DNA from: a virus
Virus record (IMG/VR): IMGVR_UViG_3300032770_000047
Location: 1-41,404 of that record
Length of the DNA stretch: 41,404 nt
Direction: 5' to 3' (one strand)
In this document: one piece after another, positions 17,373-25,809 of the stretch
How positions within the stretch are numbered: position 1 is the stretch's first letter
How the letters are laid out: the number at the start of each line of letters is the position of its first letter
The notes under the pieces: generated by a model
The model's database searches: none
Seen by the model: the letters and a program-made list of their open reading frames with translations, nothing else
Told to the model about the DNA's origin: nothing
Made by a program: the position numbers and the translations under genes

Positions 17373-18750
17373 AGCGTTCTTCTCCGTTATTCCATACTGT
17401 TTCCATTTTATCGTAAAAAGGTCTGCCCGTATTGGCCTTGGCTATTCGTTGGGATTTAACCATAGTGTCCGTAATAACCATTGTCAGCACCGCGGCATCT
17501 ACGCAATTTGGACTCATAATGCCCTCCCTGAACAAGTCTTCTTTGGGCTGGATGATAATCTTGCCGTCCTTATTTTTATACTTTACATATTCAAATTCAT
17601 TCCAGCCCACATTGGCAAGCAGTCTGCCTCCCGACAATAGCCATTTCCTTAATCTAAAATGCCATTCGGCTTTAAGATTCTGATACTGTTCGTCGTCGCT
17701 TTTCTCCCCGAAACTCACGCCTCTTAAAGGATAATCCATTTCCCTTAACCTGTCATACACTCCCTGTCCTACGCCTGTCCTGTCCACCACGATATAATCA
17801 CATTTATAATCCCTGAACTTCTCAACCACCTGCCCAACCAAGTCCATAGTATTCTGGAGTTTGCGGTTAAAAAGAATCTCTAAAAGATTTCCTGATTTTA
17901 AAACTATAGCACTATTGTCCCCTCCTGCTGCGGGGTCTATTCCCAGTATCTTATAACCGCTGTGTTCTCCAGTTTGAACTATCGAAGCTTGTAATTCCCT
18001 GTCAGTAATCAATCTAATATATCCTTTTTCATCGAGTCCCTCGTCAAACGCGTCCCAGTTCCCTTCCAAATAAGCTTTCCGTTGATTTTCAGGCAGGCTT
18101 TCAAGTGATTTATAATACTCCGCCGGGAGATGGGGATTGTCTGTTGGCAACGCTGGCACGAAAACGAATTCATATTGCTCCTTTTCATCTGGCGGAAACA
18201 TCCGCTTGACCCATATATTCTTAACCCACGCTTCGCCTAAGGGATTACAGCCAGCTATGAAACGTACATCACTAATCCCAGGCCAACGGTGGCGAGAACG
18301 CAGCATATCAAATACAGTTTTGGGATTGCGATTAATCTCATCGATGGCAATAACTGCAAACTCGACACTAAGATATTTACTAGGGTCATCCAAATTGCGA
18401 AAAGCAATAATTCCGTTGCCATATTCAGCCGCCAATGTAAATTCGTGCTTGGCCTCATTGAATTTACCCAACCACGAAGGAAATTCATATTTAATCTTTG
18501 TTAAGTGCCTATCGTTTAAAGAAACGTAATCCTCACAAAAAAGTCCTGCTCGTACTCCTTTAATCTTGTATCTGGCATAGTAATCCATCAACCAATAAAT
18601 ACACATCCATCTCAACCATCTTGATTTACCACTGCCTACGCTGCCACCGAACAATGTAAACTTAAAACGCTTGGAGGCTAATTTAGCCTCATTTTGTTTA
18701 GGGAAAAATCCACTAAGTTCGGTAAAAGAGATTTCTTCGTCATTATTCAC
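17353..18750 (-). CDS. terL: Terminase large subunit
   Basis: 465 residues. ATPase Walker A GGSVGSGKS at residues 35-43, Walker B-like AVIAIDEINR, and an RNase H-like nuclease with GIDPAAGGDNSAIVL, DYIVVDRTGVG and a late CVDAAVL acidic site. It cuts and pumps DNA into proheads. The GTG at 18750 is preferred over the upstream ATG at 18771: it has GAGGAG four bases before it and overlaps the 41-residue upstream gene by only eight bases. Confidence 0.88.
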   Translation of the reverse strand: MNNDEEISFTELSGFFPKQNEAKLASKRFKFTLFGGSVGSGKSRWLRWMCIYWLMDYYARYKIKGVRAGLFCEDYVSLNDRHLTKIKYEFPSWLGKFNEAKHEFTLAAEYGNGIIAFRNLDDPSKYLSVEFAVIAIDEINRNPKTVFDMLRSRHRWPGISDVRFIAGCNPLGEAWVKNIWVKRMFPPDEKEQYEFVFVPALPTDNPHLPAEYYKSLESLPENQRKAYLEGNWDAFDEGLDEKGYIRLITDRELQASIVQTGEHSGYKILGIDPAAGGDNSAIVLKSGNLLEILFNRKLQNTMDLVGQVVEKFRDYKCDYIVVDRTGVGQGVYDRLREMDYPLRGVSFGEKSDDEQYQNLKAEWHFRLRKWLLSGGRLLANVGWNEFEYVKYKNKDGKIIIQPKEDLFREGIMSPNCVDAAVLTMVITDTMVKSQRIAKANTGRPFYDKMETVWNNGEERYERYEG

Positions 18751-18868
18751 AACACTCCTCACAAAAACCACCTACAAATTGCTTACTTTTTGGTTTATTA
18801 CATCCATTGCAAATAAACCAATTACCATCCCCTAAATTTAATAGTTGTTTATAAATAAACTTATTCAT
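18743..18868 (-). CDS. Mini zinc-ribbon protein upstream of terminase
   Basis: 41 residues (MNKFIYKQLLNLGDG...). CNGC and CEECC pairs suggest a single zinc ribbon. It starts inside the end of the DUF5681-like gene and ends overlapping the terminase GTG start, so it fills an otherwise empty gap and is probably translated. Role unknown; possibly DNA or terminase contact. Confidence 0.5.
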   Translation of the reverse strand: MNKFIYKQLLNLGDGNWFICNGCNKPKSKQFVGGFCEECCE

Positions 18869-19163
18869 CCAATTTAACTATCTTAGATTTTACTTCACCG
18901 CTTAATTCCACGTCTTGCTTGGCTTTTCCTTCGCACATCTCCCACGCAAATCCTGGACGTTTTTCTTCTAAATTTTCCAAATACTTTTTTTTCTCTTCGT
19001 CGGTTTTATTCAAATACCAATTACGGGCAAATTCTTTAAGTGTTTGCCCTTTTGGTCTTCCAGCTGGATTACCTGAAACGCCAGGCATAAACCCTTTACC
19101 TGTAATTCCACCTAATTTGTTGCTCTCTCGTTGTTTAACAACAATCTCTTGACTTTCTTCCAT
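18861..19163 (-). CDS. DUF5681-like protein, candidate small terminase
   Basis: 100 residues. The FMPGVSGNPAGRPKG motif (about residues 25-39) is the hallmark of DUF5681 proteins, which commonly lie beside phage terminases. It is followed by a helical charged region. Located directly upstream of the large terminase, it is the best candidate for the small subunit that recognises the packaging site. The family link is strong; the terminase role is inferred. Confidence 0.7.
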   Translation of the reverse strand: MEESQEIVVKQRESNKLGGITGKGFMPGVSGNPAGRPKGQTLKEFARNWYLNKTDEEKKKYLENLEEKRPGFAWEMCEGKAKQDVELSGEVKSKIVKLDE

Positions 19164-19165
19164 AA

Positions 19166-19957
19166 TTATGGTTTAAGTAAATGTTTATACTTTTCCCTGT
19201 TCTTTTTAAGATAATCAGGCCACTGGCTCTCATCGACTTTATAAGTAAAATTTCTTCCCAAAAAGTCTTTATCGTTCTTAATATTCTCATCGATATTATC
19301 CAAAATCTCTTCTGTTGCGTAATCGTCTGCCGAATAACTGTCCTGTAGCTTTTGCTTTAAACTCTTTGCCATACTTGTGAAATGCCAGCCACCGCTTTCT
19401 ATAAAATTCTTAATATTAGTTCGTAAATGATTTAAGCAATTATCTCTTATTATCCCATAAATAGTTACCAAAGTGCCTTTCCAATTTTCCGAGCTTCTTT
19501 GATTCAAATAATATACATAAACTAATTGTTCTAACTTATAAGTCAAGTTTGCTGAATAAGCTTCTTTTCCTGCTTCTGGATTCCAAATTTCATCGCAATC
19601 CCCTATAAATATTATATCATCATCTTTACAATCTTTCAAACAATCTTTGATTGACTCTTTTTGCGCAAATTCGCGTTTCCAGTGTTCCGCGCCTTGAGTG
19701 TTAGGGCTTTGCCCTGCCATTTGCCAATATTTTTGCCAGTCTTTTTCCTGAATATAATATACTTGTATGCGTTTATCATTATAATAATTTAATAATTCTT
19801 CAGTAAACAGTCTTTGTTTTGATTTTCCACTGAATGTCTTGTCAAATTCAACAATAATAAATCTGTCTACGTAATTTTTGAGAACATTATAACGAATATC
19901 AAAAAGCTCTTGTTCTCCGTTATAAGTTATGCAATCGTAAATTTTACTTTTTGTCAT
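19166..19957 (-). CDS. Glycosyltransferase, GT17-like
   Basis: 263 residues from MTKSKIYDC. Pattern IYDCITYNGEQELFDIRYNVL, VDRFIIVEFDKTFSGK, IFIGDCDEIWNP and GGWHFTSM matches family GT17 (N-acetylglucosaminyltransferase III-like), including the acidic metal/nucleotide-sugar site DCDE. The start at 19957 is favoured over 19978 because family members begin with this K-IYDC strand and it overlaps the HNH stop tightly. It is the last gene of the glycan island, just before the packaging genes. Confidence 0.75.
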   Translation of the reverse strand: MTKSKIYDCITYNGEQELFDIRYNVLKNYVDRFIIVEFDKTFSGKSKQRLFTEELLNYYNDKRIQVYYIQEKDWQKYWQMAGQSPNTQGAEHWKREFAQKESIKDCLKDCKDDDIIFIGDCDEIWNPEAGKEAYSANLTYKLEQLVYVYYLNQRSSENWKGTLVTIYGIIRDNCLNHLRTNIKNFIESGGWHFTSMAKSLKQKLQDSYSADDYATEEILDNIDENIKNDKDFLGRNFTYKVDESQWPDYLKKNREKYKHLLKP

Positions 19958-20390
19958 ATTCTTTATGGCATTTAGCACAAAGTCTTAACCAATCATTCAA
20001 ATCTCGTTTATATTCGTGAGATTTATTAGCCCAAACAATAAATTTACCACTTAAACCTGTTTTGCCGCAATGTTCACAAATTGTTGGTTTGCCAAGTTTT
20101 CTAACTACCCAATAATGTAAACCTGAATAACTGACTTTATTCCCCTTCCAATTAGGATGCTTTTCATTTTCCATTCCTTTATGCCCTTTAGTAGAATAAG
20201 GAAACTTTTTTTTAGTTTCAGAAATCTTACGCTTTGTTTCCAAACTTCTTTTTTTACCAAACCAATACCCTACCGTTCCTCTCCTAGCTTCCCAATAACA
20301 TTGTTTACTACAAAACTTTCTTTCCTTAATATCAAAAGGATAAAAAGCAAACTTCTTATTACATTTCTCACAGTTTTTATATATAGGCAT
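19944..20390 (-). CDS. HNH endonuclease with N-terminal NUMOD3-like motif
   Basis: 148 residues: zinc finger CEKCNKKF...CSKQC, then SLETKRKISETKKKF (NUMOD3-like), then HPNWKGNKVSYSGLHYWV with CEHCGKTG...CAKCHKEYDKK nuclease core. It shares most blocks with the HNH at 1484-1972 but in a different order. Strongly AT-rich. It ends overlapping the GT17 gene by 14 bases, so it is embedded in the operon without breaking a gene. Confidence 0.78.
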   Translation of the reverse strand: MPIYKNCEKCNKKFAFYPFDIKERKFCSKQCYWEARRGTVGYWFGKKRSLETKRKISETKKKFPYSTKGHKGMENEKHPNWKGNKVSYSGLHYWVVRKLGKPTICEHCGKTGLSGKFIVWANKSHEYKRDLNDWLRLCAKCHKEYDKK

Positions 20391-20414
20391 ACACCTATTA
20401 TATATTACTCTCCA

Positions 20415-20588
20415 TTATAAGTCAACGCCATACACTTTAGTAAATTGTTTAATTTCCTTTAGCGTTCCCGATACCCACCAATCTTTCATAATATCTTTCT
20501 GTCCGCAATGACAGGTAAAAACATAAAAACTATCTTTTTGCGCTTTCTGCGACATTATTCTTTTACAATTTGGACATTCTATCTCCAT
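20415..20588 (-). CDS. Small zinc-ribbon protein
   Basis: 57 residues from MEIECPNCKRIM. CPNC and CHCG form a likely zinc ribbon. The ATG lies in the final codons of the upstream DUF3431-like gene (ATGGAGATAG overlap), which is why the longer frame is rejected. Not recognised beyond the zinc motif; it may be an accessory of the glycan cluster. Confidence 0.55.
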   Translation of the reverse strand: MEIECPNCKRIMSQKAQKDSFYVFTCHCGQKDIMKDWWVSGTLKEIKQFTKVYGVDL

Positions 20589-21166
20589 AAATAATACAAA
20601 TTCCTTTCCATAAGCTGGCACTCCGCTGGATAAATATCGTAGTCTATCCAACTTCTTAATAATTTATAATCCTCTAAATGTGTCCGTAATATGCTTTCAC
20701 AAGGAAGTATATAATTAGAGCCAGGAGCAAAAACATTATATGTACGCTCCGACATTTTAAAATACTCGATAATTTCTTTGGCATATTTTAATGGTTGTCC
20801 TTGTAAATACCAAAAATCATTCCGTTCACAATATATTCCATTTTGGTCATAACCGCATATGGGATAATAAACTTTATGGTGCTGGGTTAAAAGTGGAGTA
20901 AAAACTTTATTGTCTTTGACTTTTTCAAATTCTTGGGGGGTTATAAACTTAAACAGATTCCCTTTGCATAAACAAACTACTTCAGGTAAAGAGTTGTAAT
21001 TATCAATAATCCAGCTGAACTTATCGCATATATCGGAGCCACGATGAGACACTTGAACGACTTTCGAATCATTTAATGGTTCTCCTTGGTTATAAATTAT
21101 ATAATCATCGGTGTATTTTGGAACCCAGGATAAATCGTTATTGTAATTGCTTATAATGTATTTCAT
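20579..21166 (-). CDS. DUF3431-like glycan-cluster protein
   Basis: 195 residues. The SNYNNDLSWVPKY start, YNQGEPL, SWIIDNYNSLPEVVCLCKG and the C-terminal YILPCESILRTHLEDY then LMERNLYYLW follow the DUF3431 pattern, a family found with sugar-transfer genes and suspected to be glycosyltransferase-related. It sits between two short genes in the island with overlapping ends. Activity unproven. Confidence 0.6.
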   Translation of the reverse strand: MKYIISNYNNDLSWVPKYTDDYIIYNQGEPLNDSKVVQVSHRGSDICDKFSWIIDNYNSLPEVVCLCKGNLFKFITPQEFEKVKDNKVFTPLLTQHHKVYYPICGYDQNGIYCERNDFWYLQGQPLKYAKEIIEYFKMSERTYNVFAPGSNYILPCESILRTHLEDYKLLRSWIDYDIYPAECQLMERNLYYLWR

Positions 21167-21360
21167 TTAACTTTAATAATTTGATATAAATCTTTTATTA
21201 CATTCAATAATTGTGATTTATTCATATCAGCAAAATGAATATTTCCAAATCTTCTACTTCGCCATAAATAAGCTTGTTTGTTATTTTTACCAAATACTTT
21301 ATCCATTAATCTATGTGCTTTAAATCTTAAACCATAGATTATTTTTTCTTCATTATACAT
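21163..21360 (-). CDS. Small basic protein of glycan island
   Basis: 65 residues from MYNEEKIIYGLRF. This ATG overlaps the stop of the upstream GT11-like gene by eight bases, a far tighter fit than the longer frame. Lys/Arg-rich helix, not recognised. It overlaps the next gene start by four bases. Confidence 0.5.
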   Translation of the reverse strand: MYNEEKIIYGLRFKAHRLMDKVFGKNNKQAYLWRSRRFGNIHFADMNKSQLLNVIKDLYQIIKVK

Positions 21361-22129
21361 AGGTAAATTTTTTGTAATAATTCTGCGGCAAAGCCCAAAC
21401 TTTCGTATTGTGTCTAGCCCAATACTTAGGCGCAATAATTTCTTTTACGTTTTCGTTCAACAAACTCGGCAAAATTGCGAATGATGAATTACTTAAAATC
21501 AAATACTTCGCATATCTGATTGAACGCCAATTTATCTCCATATCCTGAGTAATCGGACAATCGGCAAACAAGCTTCTGGCATAAATCTTATCATCGGTAT
21601 GAACTTCAAACTTATTTATTCCTTTTTCCTGAATAACTTTAACTGCCCGTTCCCAATACTCAGGCGGTAAAATCAAATCAGGATTGCTTAAATATTCCCC
21701 TCCTCGCACGTTTATCACACAAACATTATTAGGCATTTCCAAAGATTTAACTTTCAGCCATTCCCGAATTTCTGGCAAACGGTGTGCAAAATATTTTTCA
21801 TCCTGAAACTCGCCATCAATAATCGTATTGTCCTGGACAAAATTTATTTCAGGGTCGTAACCTCGAATATCCACTCCATTTTCAATAATCTTTTTTTCCA
21901 TAAATTCAGATAAGGGCAAACCATTTTGCTGGTCTTTCCCAGTCAAAGCTTCGGTTTTTGCCGATAGCGATTTGCCCATATCCAAATTCATAAAATCTTT
22001 ACCTTTAAAATTACCAGTTCCTACCATTCCCCACTCATAACCTTTGTCCAAAGCTAAAATCCGCGTCATCACATAACGATGTAACTGATTTCCTAACCCG
22101 CTTCCTGAATGGAAAATTCCTGCGACCAT
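21353..22129 (-). CDS. GT11-like fucosyltransferase family protein
   Basis: 258 residues. The GSGLGNQLHRYVMTRILA start, EFQDEKYF, CVINVRGGEYL, and YLILSNSSFAILPSLLN follow the order of motifs in GT11 alpha-1,2-fucosyltransferases (GLGNQ start, HxRRxD-type site, SNSSFSWW-type site). The usual HxRR is INVRGG here, so donor use may differ. One of two GT11-like genes in the island. Confidence 0.68.
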   Translation of the reverse strand: MVAGIFHSGSGLGNQLHRYVMTRILALDKGYEWGMVGTGNFKGKDFMNLDMGKSLSAKTEALTGKDQQNGLPLSEFMEKKIIENGVDIRGYDPEINFVQDNTIIDGEFQDEKYFAHRLPEIREWLKVKSLEMPNNVCVINVRGGEYLSNPDLILPPEYWERAVKVIQEKGINKFEVHTDDKIYARSLFADCPITQDMEINWRSIRYAKYLILSNSSFAILPSLLNENVKEIIAPKYWARHNTKVWALPQNYYKKFTYV

Positions 22130-22130
22130 A

Positions 22131-22724
22131 TTAAAAAGGTGAATGATAACAAAAAGTTTTTAAATCTTTATTCTCCGGTAGATCATGTTCCTTGCCGAAT
22201 TTCAAAGCCTGTTCAAAAGTGGCGAACTTACAACCGTGCTGTTCAAGTATCGTGCGCCATTCCACACACAATTTGCCGTCCTCGTTAGTGTTTCCGTAGA
22301 AAGGCTTGAACTCCAAGTTAAGCTCTGTTGGTAGCTTAAGTAATTTGCGGCTTCTAAGTCCGACAGAATTTCCCACTCTTTGTATCTTTCCATAAATATC
22401 GCGATAAGAATAATCATCTTGAGGTAACGGCCACGGCGAGCCGATATAATCTAACTTCAGCCATTCGTCATTCCATAACTCCGGATGAATGATGTAGCCA
22501 TCCGGATGGAACAAAAAACAATGTGTAGTATCAAAATATTTCCATAAGTCAAAACAAATCTTGTAATTCCAGTCATCAATCGTTTTTATCTGTCCATCCC
22601 AAATAACTTTCACTGCACCAAAGACAATCTCTTTTTGCATTTGAATTGCCAAAGCGGACATCGTTTCTGCATCCGTATCCCTACCAGTCAAGCCAATAAG
22701 AGTTACATCGGAAAGTTTTATCAT
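22131..22724 (-). CDS. DUF5672-like protein
   Basis: 197 residues. CFLFHPDGYIIHPELWNDEWLKLDYIGSPWP, split here as FHPDGYIIHPELW and DYIGSPWP, plus VGNSVGLRSRKLL and a late EQALKFGKE helix match DUF5672. That family occurs in glycan clusters and is presumed to be a glycosyltransferase-like fold. It overlaps the upstream epimerase by four bases. Confidence 0.68.
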   Translation of the reverse strand: MIKLSDVTLIGLTGRDTDAETMSALAIQMQKEIVFGAVKVIWDGQIKTIDDWNYKICFDLWKYFDTTHCFLFHPDGYIIHPELWNDEWLKLDYIGSPWPLPQDDYSYRDIYGKIQRVGNSVGLRSRKLLKLPTELNLEFKPFYGNTNEDGKLCVEWRTILEQHGCKFATFEQALKFGKEHDLPENKDLKTFCYHSPF

Positions 22725-23329
22725 TTTGAAATAATTATTCCTTTTTTATCGTTTTTACTGTTTGCCTTAACATCGACTTTGGTTTCTCTGGCCAAGTCCA
22801 GCATAGATTTTTCTCCTCGTCCATCCCCGACATAAATCAACCCACTGTCTTTTCTGTTCCAATCCTGAATCGCTTTGTCGATTAAAGGCGCTACATTCTC
22901 CACATACCCTCCCAAAGTAAACACGTCATTGAACGCATATTCGTATTTCCAGGGTCTCGATTTAAATAAAGTCCTGATAATCAAATAATTCGGATGAGTA
23001 GTAACAAGTTGTTCAGCCAAACTTTTGGTTAAAGAATAAAAGTTTGCGGGATTTTTGGCATACTCCGTCGAGATAAACACAAAAGGCGTATTGGGATAAG
23101 CGATTAAAAGATTCAAAGTTCCCCTGACATTCACATCAAAACATTCGAGCCTATCAGTTTCCGACCTGATTGTATCTGTAAAAGCTGCAGCGTGGATTAT
23201 CAAGTCGTAAGGTTTCGAGTCTATGGAATATAAAATATTCAAATCGGAATGAGTAGGTCGGTCAGCTTCAATCTTTAAATTTCGTCCGAGGAGACCACTT
23301 CCTCCGGTCATTAAGATTCGCATAACCAT
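22721..23329 (-). CDS. Short NAD-dependent sugar reductase/epimerase, RmlD-like
   Basis: 202 residues. NAD-binding TGGSGLLG (8-15), HAAAFTD, and active-site Y98-SLT-K102 with upstream FISTEY identify an extended short-chain dehydrogenase similar to RmlD (dTDP-4-dehydrorhamnose reductase). It is shorter than the usual roughly 290 residues, with a reduced C-terminal substrate domain. With the RmlC-like gene two positions upstream it could complete a deoxysugar, but the first two rhamnose-pathway genes (RmlA, RmlB) are absent and would have to come from the host. Confidence 0.72.
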   Translation of the reverse strand: MVMRILMTGGSGLLGRNLKIEADRPTHSDLNILYSIDSKPYDLIIHAAAFTDTIRSETDRLECFDVNVRGTLNLLIAYPNTPFVFISTEYAKNPANFYSLTKSLAEQLVTTHPNYLIIRTLFKSRPWKYEYAFNDVFTLGGYVENVAPLIDKAIQDWNRKDSGLIYVGDGRGEKSMLDLARETKVDVKANSKNDKKGIIISK

Positions 23330-23949
23330 TTTATTTCTTTTAATTTTTCTTCATCGCTTAACTTGGAAGTAGTCTGATGCTCTCCGGTATAAATTGTTAC
23401 ATTGTTTGTATTTAAAACCACCGGTAACCCATAACGCTTGTAAAGCCTGATGTAATACTCACAATCAATCACCCATTGTAAATTCTCGTTAAACAACAAC
23501 GGTTTGTCGTTTCGGATAGCCAACACCGAGGGAGAACCGATAGTATTATTTCCTTTTTTAATATCTGCCGAGTAATACGGAAACATATGATTGGAACATC
23601 CCGTTACCAGCCAGTCAAAATCAAAAGTTTGGGCTATCTCCTGCAAGGAGTTCTCGTCAGTCAGATAGTCATCCTGAAACAAAAACTTGATATAATCTCC
23701 CTGACATTTGGAGATTGCATTATTGATATTCCCTCCCATATTTTTTCGTCCCTCGTTCTTATTGTAACAAACTTGGAATCCCCATCCCATTAAAGCGATT
23801 TTTTTCAATTTATCGTCTTGAGAATTATCCGAAATAACAACTTCAAAATCCTGGAAAGTTTGCTTTTCCAACATTTCCAAAGACCGTTCCAAAAACTGAA
23901 CGCCTTTGCCATTCATATCATAAACCGGAATTGCGACGGAAATCTTCAT
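23311..23949 (-). CDS. Glycosyltransferase family 2
   Basis: 212 residues. GT2 fold start MKISVAIPVYDMNGKG, LEKQTFQDFEVVISDNSQDD, and the acidic site FLFQDDYLTD. It lacks membrane segments, so it is a soluble sugar transferase. It overlaps the RmlC-like gene and the RmlD-like gene at its two ends, tying sugar synthesis and transfer into one transcript. Confidence 0.82.
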   Translation of the reverse strand: MKISVAIPVYDMNGKGVQFLERSLEMLEKQTFQDFEVVISDNSQDDKLKKIALMGWGFQVCYNKNEGRKNMGGNINNAISKCQGDYIKFLFQDDYLTDENSLQEIAQTFDFDWLVTGCSNHMFPYYSADIKKGNNTIGSPSVLAIRNDKPLLFNENLQWVIDCEYYIRLYKRYGLPVVLNTNNVTIYTGEHQTTSKLSDEEKLKEIKWLCES

Positions 23950-24367
23950 AAGTTGGATGAGTTTTATCCCGTTCGGAAAGCATGGGCGAAACGGGAAGAA
24001 TAAATCCGAATGAATCCCATTTTATGCCGCCTTCTTCCTGCGGGTTATAAGCTTTTGATTGCTGGTAATGGACTACCGAATCGGTCAAGGAATAAAATCC
24101 ATGGGCATAACCTTTGGGGATTACAATTCCCTTATTATGCAGATAAACTTTCCCCCATTCTCCGGTTTTTAAATTCAGCCAAACATCCAGAATATTTCCT
24201 TTGGAAGCGTAGACGAATTTAGCCGTGTCTTTTTGGTAGTGCATCCCACGGAATACTCCAGCTTTGTTGGTGGAATAAAAAGATTCTCCCACTTCAAAAG
24301 GGCAGTCAAACTTTGTCAGTTTGCCGCGAAAATCCTCGAATACTTTAGGTTTTATAATTTTAACCAT
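23918..24367 (-). CDS. rmlC: dTDP-4-dehydrorhamnose 3,5-epimerase-like cupin
   Basis: 149 residues. RmlC hallmarks: FRGMHYQ with catalytic-type His43, ILDVWLNLKTGEWGKV, IPKGYAHGFYSLTD, and the SKAYNPQEEGGIKWD segment carrying the Tyr. It epimerises a 4-keto-6-deoxy nucleotide sugar at C3 and C5, or only C3. Slightly shorter than most bacterial RmlC. Neighbours are a GT11-like transferase and a GT2. Confidence 0.82.
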   Translation of the reverse strand: MVKIIKPKVFEDFRGKLTKFDCPFEVGESFYSTNKAGVFRGMHYQKDTAKFVYASKGNILDVWLNLKTGEWGKVYLHNKGIVIPKGYAHGFYSLTDSVVHYQQSKAYNPQEEGGIKWDSFGFILPVSPMLSERDKTHPTYEDFRRNSGL

Positions 24368-24954
24368 TCGCTGGGAAATCCTACCCGTTGAATTTTATCG
24401 GTAAACCATTCTGAGGGATAAACTGTTTTACCTCCTCCCAAATAAGCGGCCATATATGAAAAAGAAGAATTGGCGATAATATGCCCTACGCAATAAGCCA
24501 TATCATAAAAATCTTCTTCTTCGGTTTGATTCTCTGAAAAATAAAATTTCGGTTTGCCAAATCCGATAATAAATTCCATATCTCCAAAAAATCGCTTACA
24601 CCACTCAATATCATCACTGAATATCAAAAAATCTTTATCCGGAAATTCTTTTATTGCTTTTTCGTAATATCCCGTTTTAGCCAGATTTATATAAAAAGGA
24701 TTTTCTGAATAATTTGGCTCATCAGGATTGGAAGGATTCCCTTTACGGCGGACGTGAATTGAGACTCGTTCGTCATAATCGGTAAGATTACCACCAAACG
24801 CCATTTTCATTAATTCCGAACGGTATTTATCAAAATACTTACAATCTTGTAAAAAAATATCCGGTATATTCCCTTCTCTCATTTGGGCATACAAATAAAA
24901 ACTCTGAAACATCCTGTTTCCGGCACGACCAAAATTTTTATCCAAGAATTTCAA
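24352..24954 (-). CDS. GT11-like alpha-1,2-fucosyltransferase
   Basis: 200 residues. GRAGNRMFQSFYLYAQ, VSIHVRRKG, TGYYEKAIKEF, FLIFSDDIEWCK and HIIANSSFSYMAAYLGGG are the GT11 motifs in order. It is shorter than typical members but keeps all motif blocks. Predicted to add a deoxy sugar such as fucose. The gene overlaps both neighbours. Confidence 0.8.
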   Translation of the reverse strand: MKFLDKNFGRAGNRMFQSFYLYAQMREGNIPDIFLQDCKYFDKYRSELMKMAFGGNLTDYDERVSIHVRRKGNPSNPDEPNYSENPFYINLAKTGYYEKAIKEFPDKDFLIFSDDIEWCKRFFGDMEFIIGFGKPKFYFSENQTEEEDFYDMAYCVGHIIANSSFSYMAAYLGGGKTVYPSEWFTDKIQRVGFPSEWLKL

Positions 24955-25259
24955 GTAAGTTCATCGTTAATATCAAAAGGCATCGTTGAAGCTTCCAAAA
25001 CTACTGCTCCTTTTTTAAGCTGAAAAGTATGGCGTTTCTTTTTGGGAATTAAAGTCGCAATTTCCATCGGTTTAAATTTCCCATTCCCCAACTTATAAAA
25101 TCCTTCCCCGCTTAACAGATAAAAAATATCTTCTTTATTGTTATGATAATGTCCCCCTATTTCCGTATCTTCATTAGCAATAATTACTTTACAGCTACGG
25201 ATAGGATAATCCCGAATCCATTCAATTATGGTTCTTCGATTATCTTTATGAATAAACAT
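24951..25259 (-). CDS. Small cupin, possible sugar isomerase
   Basis: 102 residues with cupin motifs GGHYHNNKEDIFYLLSGEG and a second His near PKKKRHTF. Single-domain cupins in glycan clusters can be nucleotide-sugar isomerases or regulators. The overlap with the downstream GT11 gene (four bases) and the upstream HNH gene (14 bases) places it in the operon. Substrate not predictable. Confidence 0.65.
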   Translation of the reverse strand: MFIHKDNRRTIIEWIRDYPIRSCKVIIANEDTEIGGHYHNNKEDIFYLLSGEGFYKLGNGKFKPMEIATLIPKKKRHTFQLKKGAVVLEASTMPFDINDELT

Positions 25260-25809
25260 TAGGGAAGTCTCTTTTAATTTGTGCCATATAATCTAACTCT
25301 GTCTTATCTTTTTTCTTTGAATTACAACTAATACAAGCAGGAACTAAATTATCAATATTATTAGTTCCACCTTTTGACAATGGAATTTTATGGTCAATAC
25401 TATTGGATTTATTTATTTTACAATAATAACAAAAAGGAAATTTAAGATATAAAGATTTTACTTGTTCAAAATTAACTTTGCCTAAAGCAAACTTTTCTCG
25501 ATAATGGCGTAAATTAGAATAAAATCTCATCTTATCTCTATTTTTTAACACCCAACGCCGCTGAATCTCTTTTCTTTTTTCTGGATTTTTTTTACACCAT
25601 TCTTTTTGCCTATTATTTATATAATCTTTTCTTTTTAAATAATACGCTCTTAAACGCTTTCTTTTGGCTTCAGGTGTAGTTCTTCTTCCCAAATCTGAAC
25701 ATTCTCTCGAACAATACTTAGCCAATAATACACGACATTCGGGAACATAAAATTCCTTTTTACAAAATGCACAATTCAAATTTTTACCATTATTTGGTTG
25801 CCATTTCAT
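25246..25809 (-). CDS. HNH endonuclease
   Basis: 187 residues. N-terminal zinc finger (CAFCKKEF...CSREC), a Lys/Arg-rich helical linker, then a classic HNH core: CYYC, SIDHKIPLSKGG, NNIDNLVPACISCNSKK. It differs from the two NUMOD3-type HNH proteins elsewhere in the window. Notably AT-rich relative to the glycan genes. It overlaps the upstream GT2 gene by 20 bases and the cupin by 14. Confidence 0.82.
   Translation of the reverse strand: MKWQPNNGKNLNCAFCKKEFYVPECRVLLAKYCSRECSDLGRRTTPEAKRKRLRAYYLKRKDYINNRQKEWCKKNPEKRKEIQRRWVLKNRDKMRFYSNLRHYREKFALGKVNFEQVKSLYLKFPFCYYCKINKSNSIDHKIPLSKGGTNNIDNLVPACISCNSKKKDKTELDYMAQIKRDFPNVYS

Noticed and set aside
18751-18771. ATG start for terminase at 18771
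   Set aside because: The GTG at 18750 has a GAGGAG site and minimal overlap with the upstream mini gene.
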